From: Candidatus Zipacnadia bacterium
GTDB lineage: Bacteria; Armatimonadota; Zipacnadia; Zipacnadales; Zipacnadaceae
Direction of reading: 5' to 3'
DNA: 18,886 bases
NCBI GenBank assembly: GCA_029821515.1
Contig: JALGTD010000004.1
Coordinates: 1 to 18,886 of the forward strand
In this document: positions 1-6,014 of the stretch, one piece after another
How the letters are laid out: every line of letters starts with the position of its first letter
Numbering within the stretch: the first letter of the stretch is position 1
Notes under the pieces: generated by a model
What the model was told of the DNA's origin: nothing
The model's database searches: none
What the model saw: only the letters and a program-made list of their open reading frames with translations
Translations under genes and position numbers: made by a program

Positions 1-236
1 CCGGCCTCGAAGATTTTAGGGTCGAGCCCTGGCGCTCCCTCAGCGTAGACACTGCTGGGGCCACCGGAAAGGATGATGCCCTTGGGTTGCTCGGCCACCA
101 GTTCTTCTACTGGTGTGGCCGCCGGACGCATTTCGCTGTAGACATGCTGCTCGCGAACCCGTCGGACAATAAGCTGGACGTACTGAGCCCCGAAGTCCAA
201 CACCAAGATGGTTTCATGTTCTGCAGTTGCACTCAT
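1..236 (-). CDS. guaA: GMP synthase (glutamine-hydrolysing), N-terminal part only
   Basis: Partial gene; the 3' part runs off the left edge of the window. The visible first 78 residues start at an ATG (234-236) and contain the N-terminal signature of the class I glutamine amidotransferase domain of GuaA, LDFGAQYVQLIVRRVRE, followed by IILSGGPSSVY. GMP synthase converts XMP to GMP using ammonia from glutamine; the catalytic Cys-His-Glu triad and the ATP-pyrophosphatase domain would lie outside the window. A GGAGGG ribosome-binding site lies about 11 bases before the start, and only 20 bases separate the gene from the thiamine-binding protein gene upstream, so the two are probably cotranscribed. 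Identification is firm from the DFGAQY...RRVRE motif; completeness cannot be judged. Confidence 0.93.
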   Translation of the reverse strand, partial: MSATAEHETILVLDFGAQYVQLIVRRVREQHVYSEMRPAATPVEELVAEQPKGIILSGGPSSVYAEGAPGLDPKIFEA

Positions 237-256
237 ATTGTCTGTTGCCCTCCGGG

Positions 257-568
257 TTAGGGCTCCTGGTGCAGCTTCGCTGCCACTGTTTGTGTCTTGT
301 ACTGCATATTCACGTCTTTGTCCCGTCGGTCATCAATTCTTATGGAAGTCACCACGCGCGGATAGCCCTGTGCGAAGCAAACCTCGTGCATCTCGCGGGC
401 GACCTCCAGGAGAGTGTCCAACTCGCCCTCCAACACGGTGCTCATAGGCCCAAGCTGGTACTGGATATTGCGCTCTTCAACTACTTTCAGCACCTCAGCC
501 AGAGCGGCGCTGAGACTGGCTCCCTCTTTGCCAATAGGAATTATGTTGATCTGGAGGAGAACTGCCAT
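257..568 (-). CDS. MTH1187 family thiamine-binding protein
   Basis: A 103-residue protein whose start (MAVLLQINIIPIGKEGASLS) and middle (YQLGPMSTVLEGELDTLLEV) match the small ferredoxin-fold family MTH1187/YkoF-like (formerly DUF77, Thiamine_BP). Members are about 100 residues, assemble as oligomers and some bind thiamine; the in vivo role is not settled. The length is normal and there is no signal peptide or membrane segment, so it should be cytoplasmic. The start ATG is preceded by GGGTGG about 8 bases upstream. It lies directly upstream of guaA on the same strand and downstream of an MFS transporter gene. A role as an accessory binding protein for the transporter is possible but is only inference from adjacency. 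The family call is good; the ligand is not shown by the sequence. Confidence 0.85.
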   Translation of the reverse strand: MAVLLQINIIPIGKEGASLSAALAEVLKVVEERNIQYQLGPMSTVLEGELDTLLEVAREMHEVCFAQGYPRVVTSIRIDDRRDKDVNMQYKTQTVAAKLHQEP

Positions 569-660
569 AGCTTACACCACCCTTCGCTCCTCAGGGAGTT
601 CGATGTTGGGCACTAACTATGCCAACTGTACCCGACAACTCGTCTTCCAGACTGCCGCTT

Positions 661-731
661 TGCTCTAAGTATGCTACCAAGTTCGCTACTTTTCTTGCGT
701 TTCCTCCGGCAACACAGATGGTATTGCCTGT
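661..731 (-). repeat. Repeat copy A, downstream of and just beyond the MFS gene
   Basis: A 63-base core (669-731) matches the core at 2185-2247 in the same orientation at 49 of 63 positions (78 percent) without gaps. The shared stretch TGCTCTAA also occurs beside both copies, offset by six extra bases in copy B. On the minus strand the most conserved run is GGAGGAAACGCAA. Translated on the minus strand, the copies share TG(N/D)...V.GGNA.K..NLV.Y and then LEQ. In copy A this frame is open from an ATG at 732-734 to a stop at 591-593 (47 codons), but most of what follows the core differs from copy B. No other copy is visible in the window. It fills most of the gap between the MFS and thiamine-binding genes. 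Confidence 0.7.
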
Positions 732-745
732 CATTGGCTGGAAGG

Positions 746-1942
746 CTATGGTGGGGATTTGACGGGAGTCGGCGTTTTGATCATTGCACTGAAGATCAAC
801 ATCAGGATGGCTACGAATCCAGCGCCTGTAAAGACCGCAGTGTAGCCGTAAGTGTCCCAGATCCATCCACCCAGCCAGGGCAGGGACATGGAGATCGCAT
901 GGTCAACGCTGATACCCAGGGACAAGGTTGGGGCGATGTCTTCGGGCCGCTCGGCTATTTTTGACATATAGGTGTCGCGAGCCATGCCCAGCGAGAACGC
1001 AATCTGGTCCACGACGTAGCATGCCAGCATCGCCAGGCGACCTATCCCGCTACCCGGTGGCAGATGGCCATACGCAAAGGTGATGACCATCAGTACCAGG
1101 GCGTCACTCACCAGGATGGTGCGCTCTCCGATCCGGTCGATGAGATTGCCCAGCAATGGCTGGACGAAGATGCCAATTACGGCTGCGACAATCCATAGCT
1201 GAGCGAAGACGTACGCTTCCTGATGAAAGATGCGGACCAGCACCCAGGGCGCAAACGTAAGGAATACCTGCTTGCGGGCGCCGAACAGTAAGCACAGCAC
1301 GTAGTAGAGCCAGTAACGGCGGCGCATCACGAATTTTGGCCTGACCAACTGAGTGACATGTTTGGGCATCGCGGCAAACGCGGGGATTGCTAACAACGCG
1401 GCCCCAGCCCCGCACAGGAAGACAGTCCCATAGTGGAAGTGAAGGTATTTCATCCCAATCCAGACGATGATGCATCCACCAATAGTGGCCGCCAGCGCCA
1501 CTGCACCAACTTGACCCAACCGCCGGCCCTTTGCGTTCTCCTGGGCCAGTTGCATAGCGATCGAGCGTTGTATCGGCATAGCAAGGTGACTACCGATGCT
1601 CCAGCCGACCATCCCCACCATCATGAGGTGCCAGGAATCGCCAGCTATGCCCACCACAAACATTCCAGCCATAGTCACGAAAGCACACAGAGCGCCCACA
1701 TGGGTCTCGGCCATAAAGAAGAGCATTCCTGCGAACAATGCTGTGAGGAAGCCCGGCATTTCTCTGGGCAGCTCGAGGCTACCGCGTTGAGCGGCAGTGA
1801 TGTCGAACGTGTCGGACAGATAGTTGTTGAAGGTAGTCTGGAAGATGCCGCTTCCCAGGGCCAGGCAGGCAATGGCAACGAGAAACAGAACAAGTCCGGG
1901 ACGGGCTCCCCGCAATTTTTGATAAGAGCGTTTCAGTGTCAT
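746..1942 (-). CDS. MFS transporter
   Basis: A hydrophobic 398-residue protein with about 12 predicted membrane segments, consistent with the major facilitator superfamily. It begins with a short basic N-terminus (MTLKRSYQKLRGARPG), then a first helix and the stretch FNNYLSDTF, with a long basic cytoplasmic loop near the middle (PKHVTQLVRPKFVMRRR) that divides two six-helix halves. GNLIDRIGERT in the second half resembles the loop motif G-x-x-x-D-R-x-G-R/E between helices. The substrate cannot be read from sequence. The frame is open further upstream to an ATG at 2158, but the extra 72 residues are not hydrophobic and read like noncoding DNA, so the ATG at 1942 is preferred even though no clear ribosome-binding site precedes it. 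The same-strand genes downstream are the thiamine-binding protein and guaA; a vitamin or nucleobase substrate is conceivable but unproven. Confidence 0.8.
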   Translation of the reverse strand: MTLKRSYQKLRGARPGLVLFLVAIACLALGSGIFQTTFNNYLSDTFDITAAQRGSLELPREMPGFLTALFAGMLFFMAETHVGALCAFVTMAGMFVVGIAGDSWHLMMVGMVGWSIGSHLAMPIQRSIAMQLAQENAKGRRLGQVGAVALAATIGGCIIVWIGMKYLHFHYGTVFLCGAGAALLAIPAFAAMPKHVTQLVRPKFVMRRRYWLYYVLCLLFGARKQVFLTFAPWVLVRIFHQEAYVFAQLWIVAAVIGIFVQPLLGNLIDRIGERTILVSDALVLMVITFAYGHLPPGSGIGRLAMLACYVVDQIAFSLGMARDTYMSKIAERPEDIAPTLSLGISVDHAISMSLPWLGGWIWDTYGYTAVFTGAGFVAILMLIFSAMIKTPTPVKSPP

Positions 1943-2126
1943 AGCTGCCGGCTGGGTTTTCGCGGGGAAGTCTGGTCTTCTTATAACATTGTCGGAACCG
2001 ATCGGCCATTCCTGCCGACGTCGGCTCCATAGGTGAGATAATGAAAGGTCTACGAGCTTGTGAGGAGTCTCGTATGGATCATTCGGTGTATTGACAGGTG
2101 GCAAGCCCTGTCGCGACACGGCGCAT

Positions 2127-2160
2127 AAATGAGCGGCAGTACGGAGCACGTAGCTCATTT
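2127..2160. repeat. Imperfect hairpin next to repeat copy B
   Basis: AAATGAGC (2127-2134) and GCTCATTT (2153-2160) form a perfect 8-bp inverted repeat. Inside it TACG (2140-2143) and CGTA (2149-2152) extend the stem with one five-base bulge (GGCAG) and the loop GAGCA. It abuts the end of repeat copy B and covers the ATGA where a 47-codon minus-strand ORF stops. It lacks a convincing U-run, so it is not called a terminator. Confidence 0.5.
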
Positions 2161-2298
2161 CCCAAACTGCTGCTCTAACTTTATGTATGTGACTAAGTTC
2201 GTTGCCTTCGTTGCGTTTCCTCCAACAACACGGACGATATCGCCTGTGCCGGGTGAAATATTGATAGTCACTGACAGAGGAGAAGGTTCGGATTTCAT
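2155..2298 (-). CDS. Doubtful small ORF spanning repeat copy B
   Basis: A 47-codon frame starting MKSEPSPLSVTINISPGTGD and ending KLEQQFGK. Its middle (GTGDIVRVVGGNATKATNLV) resembles the minus-strand translation of repeat copy A (MTGNTICVAGGNARKVANLV), and the similarity TI...P.TG extends a little beyond the DNA-level match, which would fit a coding origin. The stop codon overlaps an ATG in the MFS frame (ATGA), but that ATG is probably not the true MFS start. No clear ribosome-binding site is seen and no known family is recognised. It could be a real microprotein, a decayed fragment of a duplicated gene, or a nontranslated repeat. Treat as hypothetical. Confidence 0.22.
   Translation of the reverse strand: MKSEPSPLSVTINISPGTGDIVRVVGGNATKATNLVTYIKLEQQFGK
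2171..2247 (-). repeat. Repeat copy B, upstream of the MFS gene
   Basis: Partner of the copy at 661-731, about 1.5 kb away in the same orientation, so the pair brackets the MFS gene. The core is 2185-2247, with TGCTCTAA at 2171-2178. The remaining sequence between the MFS start at 1942 and transketolase (1943-2377, 435 bases) holds this repeat, the adjoining hairpin and presumably the transketolase promoter. I see no strong -35/-10 pair there. Confidence 0.7.
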
Positions 2299-2377
2299 AG
2301 AATAGTCTAAGCCTGTAGCCTGGTGCGAGAGGTTATGGACATTATGTACCGTATTACCAGCGTACGAGGAGCATACG

Positions 2378-4387
2378 ATGCAAGATATTGATGAGCTGTG
2401 TGTCAACACATTGCGCTTTCTTTCTACCGATGCCATCCAGGAGGCGGAGTCAGGCCATCCGGGGATGCCGCTGGGGGCGGCACCGATGGCCTATGTGCTG
2501 TGGGACCGGTTTCTGAAGCACAATCCACGTGACCCGAACTGGTTTGACCGGGACCGATTTGTCCTGTCGGCGGGGCATGCGTCCGCGCTGCTGTATTCAC
2601 TGCTGCATACGTATGGCTATGACTTCCCGCTGGAGGAAATCAAGAATTTCCGGCAGTGGGGCAGCATAAGCCCGGGCCATCCTGAGGCGCAGCTCGTTCC
2701 CGGAGTGGAAGTAACAACGGGGCCGCTGGGCCAGGGCTTTGGGATGGGTGTGGGGATGGCCCTCGCTGAGCGGTTTTTAGCCGCGCAGTTCAACACCACC
2801 GACGACAACGGGCGGGAATACAATGTGGTTGACCACTATACCTATGTAATATGTTCGGATGGCGATATGATGGAGGGGATCTCCTCGGAGGCGGCCTCCC
2901 TGGCAGGATTTCTCAAACTGGGTAAGCTGATATATCTGTATGATGATAATGACATCTCTATTGAGGGCAGTACAGGGCTGGCCTTTACCGAGAACGTCGC
3001 GGCGCGATTTGCGGCTTACGACTGGCAGGTGCTGGAGGTTGACGATGGTAATGACCTGGCGGCCATTGAACAGGCTATCTATGCCGCCCGGGGACAGACA
3101 CAGCAGCCCTCACTAATCATTGTGCACACCCATATTGGCTATGGCAGTCCCAAGCAGGATGAGGCCGCTGCCCACGGCGCGCCCCTGGGTGCCGAAGCCC
3201 TGGATGCTACCAAAGATAACCTGGGCTGGCCTCGCCAGCCGCGTTTCTATATTCCCGATGAGGCCCGGGAGCATATGCAGCGGGCTATTATGGAGGGCGC
3301 GGACTATCAGGCCCACTGGGAGGAACTCCTTGAAGATTATGAGCAAGCAGACCCGGAACGGGCGGCGACATTTGCGCTGCTCAGAGCCGGGCAACTACCG
3401 CCCGACTGGGATGCGGACATTCCTGTCTTCCATCCCGATGACGGGCCGCAGGCGACGCGCAGCTCTTCGGGGGTGGTGCTCAATGTCCTCGCCGGTCGCC
3501 TTCCCAACCTGGTGGGCGGCTCGGCCGATCTGGCCCCCTCCAATAAAACTCATCTGGACGGCTACGGAGATATGAGTCCTGACCAGCCCGGGGCGCGTAA
3601 TATCCATTTTGGGGTGCGCGAACATGCGATGGCGGCGATTGTCAATGGTATGGCTCAGCACGGCGGGCTTATTCCGTTTGGGGCTACTTTTCTGGTCTTC
3701 TCTGATTATATGCGCCCGGCGTTGCGGATTGCTGCGCTAATGAAGACCCCGAGTATCTTCGTTTTCACCCACGATAGCATCGCAGTAGGCGAAGATGGGC
3801 CGACTCACCAGCCGATAGAACAGCTCGCCAGCCTGCGGTGTATACCAAATATGACTGTGTTGAGGCCGGCTGATGCCAACGAGACGGCTGCGGCGTGGCG
3901 GATCGCTATCCAGCGGGCGGGTCCGGTTGCGCTCGCGCTAAGCCGCCAGAAGTTGCCTATCCTGAACCTCAATGAGTACCCGGTTGCCGAGGGTACTGCG
4001 CAGGGCGCCTATGTGCTGTCGAAAGCTGTCGCAGATACACCCCAGGTCATACTGATCGCCACTGGCTCTGAGGTTTCCCTGGCTTTAGAGGCTCAGGACG
4101 AATTGGCTGAGCAGGGCATAGACGCTCGTGTGGTCTCGATGCCCTGCTGGGAGCTATTTGACCAGCAGCCTGCCGAATATCAGGCACACGTGCTGCTACC
4201 GCAGGTACCTAAGCTGGCTATTGAGGCCGGCGTCAGCCAGGGATGGTGGCGTTATGTGGGCGAGGATGGTGACGTTATCGGTTTGGATCGCTTTGGCGCT
4301 TCGGCGCCGGGCGATGTGGTGATGGCGAAGCTGGGTTTCAATGTTGATAATGTTGTGGCGCGAGCCAAAAAACTTGTGAGCAAGTAG
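2378..4387 (+). CDS. tkt: Transketolase
   Basis: A full-length 669-residue transketolase, the thiamine-diphosphate enzyme of the non-oxidative pentose phosphate pathway that moves two-carbon ketol units between sugar phosphates. Visible landmarks: the N-terminal substrate region SGHPGMPLGAAPMAYVLW; GPLGQGFGMGVGMALAER; the diphosphate/metal motif SDGDMMEGISSEAASLAG (around residue 160) with DDNDISIEG after it; the pyrimidine-domain catalytic glutamate in FGVREHAMAAIVNGMAQHGG (about residue 415); HDSIAVGEDGPTHQPIEQLA; and a C-terminal domain ending GFNVDNVVARAKKL. The start ATG is preceded by GAGGAG seven bases upstream. It is transcribed toward purA. Its neighbours guaA and purA use PRPP-derived purines, and transketolase supplies ribose 5-phosphate, so the grouping is metabolically sensible. 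Confidence 0.97.
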   Translation: MQDIDELCVNTLRFLSTDAIQEAESGHPGMPLGAAPMAYVLWDRFLKHNPRDPNWFDRDRFVLSAGHASALLYSLLHTYGYDFPLEEIKNFRQWGSISPGHPEAQLVPGVEVTTGPLGQGFGMGVGMALAERFLAAQFNTTDDNGREYNVVDHYTYVICSDGDMMEGISSEAASLAGFLKLGKLIYLYDDNDISIEGSTGLAFTENVAARFAAYDWQVLEVDDGNDLAAIEQAIYAARGQTQQPSLIIVHTHIGYGSPKQDEAAAHGAPLGAEALDATKDNLGWPRQPRFYIPDEAREHMQRAIMEGADYQAHWEELLEDYEQADPERAATFALLRAGQLPPDWDADIPVFHPDDGPQATRSSSGVVLNVLAGRLPNLVGGSADLAPSNKTHLDGYGDMSPDQPGARNIHFGVREHAMAAIVNGMAQHGGLIPFGATFLVFSDYMRPALRIAALMKTPSIFVFTHDSIAVGEDGPTHQPIEQLASLRCIPNMTVLRPADANETAAAWRIAIQRAGPVALALSRQKLPILNLNEYPVAEGTAQGAYVLSKAVADTPQVILIATGSEVSLALEAQDELAEQGIDARVVSMPCWELFDQQPAEYQAHVLLPQVPKLAIEAGVSQGWWRYVGEDGDVIGLDRFGASAPGDVVMAKLGFNVDNVVARAKKLVSK

Positions 4388-4444
4388 TCATTGCGATAAT
4401 ATTGCAGCTACCTGACTTATAAACCAGGCACGCCCGCTTTGCAC

Positions 4445-4464
4445 TACTTTGCCGGGACAAAGTA
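4445..4464. terminator. Possible bidirectional hairpin between convergent tkt and purA
   Basis: TACTTTG (4445-4451) and CAAAGTA (4458-4464) make a perfect 7-bp stem with the loop CCGGGA, lying between the convergent ends of transketolase and purA. The stem is AT-rich at its base and the following T-run is short (ATTTGC), so it would be a weak intrinsic terminator. Confidence 0.4.
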
Positions 4465-4477
4465 ATTTGCTCGCTGT

Positions 4478-5758
4478 CTACCCAATGACGATGGTCTGCT
4501 CGCGGCTGGGGCCTACTGAGATTAGCTTTGCGGGCACTGCCGCCAGTTCTTCCATTCTTTCAACGTATGCCTGAGCCGCGGCGGGCAGATCCTCGCGCAC
4601 CCTGATTTGCCCCAGCGGCTGCTGCCAGCCGGGCAGTTCTTCATAGACAGGTCTGACTTTCTCCAGATCATCGGGCCACGAGGGCATAGTATCGAGCATC
4701 ACCCCGTCTATCTCGTATCCGATGCATACCGGAATTGTTGCCAGCTCGTCGAGCACGTCCAGCTTGGTGACGGCCAGGCAGGTTGTGCCATTGAGCAGCG
4801 CGGCACTGCGCAACACCACGCCATCCAGCCAGCCGCAGCGCCGGGGCCGACCGGTGGTGGTGCCATATTCCTGGCCGTGGTCGCGCAGAAGCTGGCCGCT
4901 GGTGCCTTCGTCTTCGGTGGGCAGTACCCCCGCCCCAACGCGGGTAGTGTAGACCTTGGAGATCATAATGACCTCATCAATTGCCGTTGGCCCCAATCCC
5001 GTACCCAGGCAGGCGCCGCCTGCGACCGGGTGCGAGGAGGTTACAAACGGGTATGTCCCACAATCCAGGTCCAGGAAAGTGCCCTGCGCGCCCTCGAAGA
5101 CAATTCGCTGCTCGCTGCGCAGAGCATCCTGGACCAGCCGATGGCCGTCGATGGCATAGCTGCTCACTTTCTGGGCGGAGGGCCAGATTTCTTCAAATAC
5201 CTGCTCAGTGCTTAGGGGCGGCTGGCCGTACTTGTGCTGGATGATGATATTCTTCTCGGTCAGTTGGTCCTCGATGAGTTTGCGCAACTGCTGGGCATCA
5301 GCCAGGTCGCGGAACCGCACCGGGCGGGGCATGCGCCGGGTCTTGTCAGTGTAGGCGGGGCCGATACCGCGCAGAGTCGTGCCGATGCTGTCATGACCGC
5401 GGGCCTGCTCGGCCAGCTTCTCGAGGTGTTTGTGGTAGGGCATAACCACGTGGGCGGTGTAGCTAACCCGCAGGTTTTCGCAGGAGTGCCCACGGGCCTG
5501 CAGATTCTCGATCTCTTCGGACAATACCAGTGGATCAATCACCGTGCCGCCGCCCATCAGGCAGATACAGTCCTCGCGCAGGATACCCGAGGGGATGAGG
5601 TGCAGCTTGAACTCCTCGGCGTGGACTATCACGGTATGCCCGGCATTACTACCGCCCTGGTAGCGGACGACCAGGTCGGCATCTGCGGCGAGGATATCGG
5701 TGATCTTGCCCTTGCCCTCATCACCCCATTGGCTGCCGACAACGACGGTTACAGGCAT
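4478..5758 (-). CDS. purA: Adenylosuccinate synthetase
   Basis: A 426-residue enzyme, normal length, that makes adenylosuccinate from IMP, aspartate and GTP in the first committed step to AMP. The GTP loop WGDEGKGKITD sits at residues 11-21, with the catalytic Asp as D13 as in the family. It is followed by GGSNAGHTV (catalytic His), GIGPAYTDK, FEGAQGTFLDLDCGTYPFVT, the loop VGAGVLPTEDEG and the nucleotide signature GTTTGRPRRCGWLD. The ATG at 5758 is chosen because AGGAGG lies eight bases upstream. An in-frame ATG seven codons earlier (5779) has no ribosome-binding site and directly abuts the U-run of a terminator. Its promoter and a candidate attenuator are immediately upstream, divergent from recD2. 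Confidence 0.97.
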   Translation of the reverse strand: MPVTVVVGSQWGDEGKGKITDILAADADLVVRYQGGSNAGHTVIVHAEEFKLHLIPSGILREDCICLMGGGTVIDPLVLSEEIENLQARGHSCENLRVSYTAHVVMPYHKHLEKLAEQARGHDSIGTTLRGIGPAYTDKTRRMPRPVRFRDLADAQQLRKLIEDQLTEKNIIIQHKYGQPPLSTEQVFEEIWPSAQKVSSYAIDGHRLVQDALRSEQRIVFEGAQGTFLDLDCGTYPFVTSSHPVAGGACLGTGLGPTAIDEVIMISKVYTTRVGAGVLPTEDEGTSGQLLRDHGQEYGTTTGRPRRCGWLDGVVLRSAALLNGTTCLAVTKLDVLDELATIPVCIGYEIDGVMLDTMPSWPDDLEKVRPVYEELPGWQQPLGQIRVREDLPAAAQAYVERMEELAAVPAKLISVGPSREQTIVIG

Positions 5759-5779
5759 AGCTACTGCCTCCTGACTCAT

Positions 5780-5811
5780 AAAAAACGGTCCAGGGGTCGC
5801 CCCGATGGACC
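5780..5811 (-). terminator. Intrinsic terminator in the purA leader (candidate attenuator)
   Basis: Read on the minus strand: GGTCCA, a two-base bulge TC, GGGG, loop CGA, CCCC, TGGACC, then G and six T. This is a strong 10-bp GC-rich hairpin with a U-tract, ending about 21 bases before the purA start codon. No minus-strand gene precedes it; the next gene upstream, recD2, is divergent. It therefore sits in the purA leader rather than at the end of another gene. An upstream leader segment could compete with it (GGGCCAG, minus strand of 5834-5840, pairs at 6 of 7 positions with CTGGACC, minus strand of 5787-5793). Confidence 0.75.
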
Positions 5812-5848
5812 TTAGTTAGACCAGACAGATATACTGGCCCCAGCAGTC

Positions 5849-5877
5849 ACTCTAGCACATCTTGGCAAGAGTGTCAA
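5849..5877 (-). promoter_or_regulatory. Sigma-70 type promoter of purA
   Basis: On the minus strand a perfect TTGACA -35 box (5872-5877) is followed after exactly 17 bases by TAGAGT (5849-5854), four of six matches to TATAAT. Transcription would start near 5842, giving a leader of about 84 bases that contains the terminator hairpin at 5780-5811. Confidence 0.7.
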
Positions 5878-5977
5878 CTTGAAGCTGGCCGAGCTGTGAA
5901 CGGTGTGCGGAGCGGAGGAGATTCTTCTGACACGAAGAACAATTGTAGTGTGGGGGATGCGGAGGCAACAGCGATGC

Positions 5978-6007
5978 TTGACAGGCGCGCAGCAGGCCCC
6001 CTAAGCT
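5978..6007 (+). promoter_or_regulatory. Candidate promoter of recD2, giving a leaderless message
   Basis: A perfect TTGACA (5978-5983) is followed after 18 bases by TAAGCT (6002-6007), a weak -10. The predicted start of transcription falls at about 6013-6015, on the recD2 start codon. No Shine-Dalgarno sequence precedes that ATG, which fits leaderless initiation. The weak -10 keeps confidence moderate. Confidence 0.4.
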
Positions 6008-6014
6008 AGCTATT

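Noticed and set aside
1433..2032. Plus-strand open frame of 199 codons opposite the MFS gene.
   Set aside because: Antisense shadow with His/Ser-rich composition typical of a reversed hydrophobic gene.
1943..2158. N-terminal extension of the MFS protein to an ATG at 2158 that overlaps the small ORF stop (ATGA).
   Set aside because: The added 72 residues are not hydrophobic, show no family resemblance and cross the hairpin next to repeat B; the family-like N-terminus begins at 1942.
2171..2247. Cyclic-di-GMP riboswitch suggested by GGAGGAAACGCAA.
   Set aside because: Only a short stretch resembles the GACGCAAAGCC core; the second helix and tetraloop receptor pattern are absent in both copies.
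5759..5779. Upstream ATG for purA at 5779.
   Set aside because: It has no ribosome-binding site and directly follows the terminator U-run; the ATG at 5758 has AGGAGG at good spacing and gives the standard N-terminus.
5234..5815. Long plus-strand open frame opposite purA (193 codons).
   Set aside because: It is antisense to a well-conserved enzyme and runs through the purA leader hairpin; its translation shows no family features.
5780..5842. Known purine riboswitch in the purA leader.
   Set aside because: The leader before the terminator is only about 30 bases, too short for the purine aptamer, and its conserved loop sequences are not seen.
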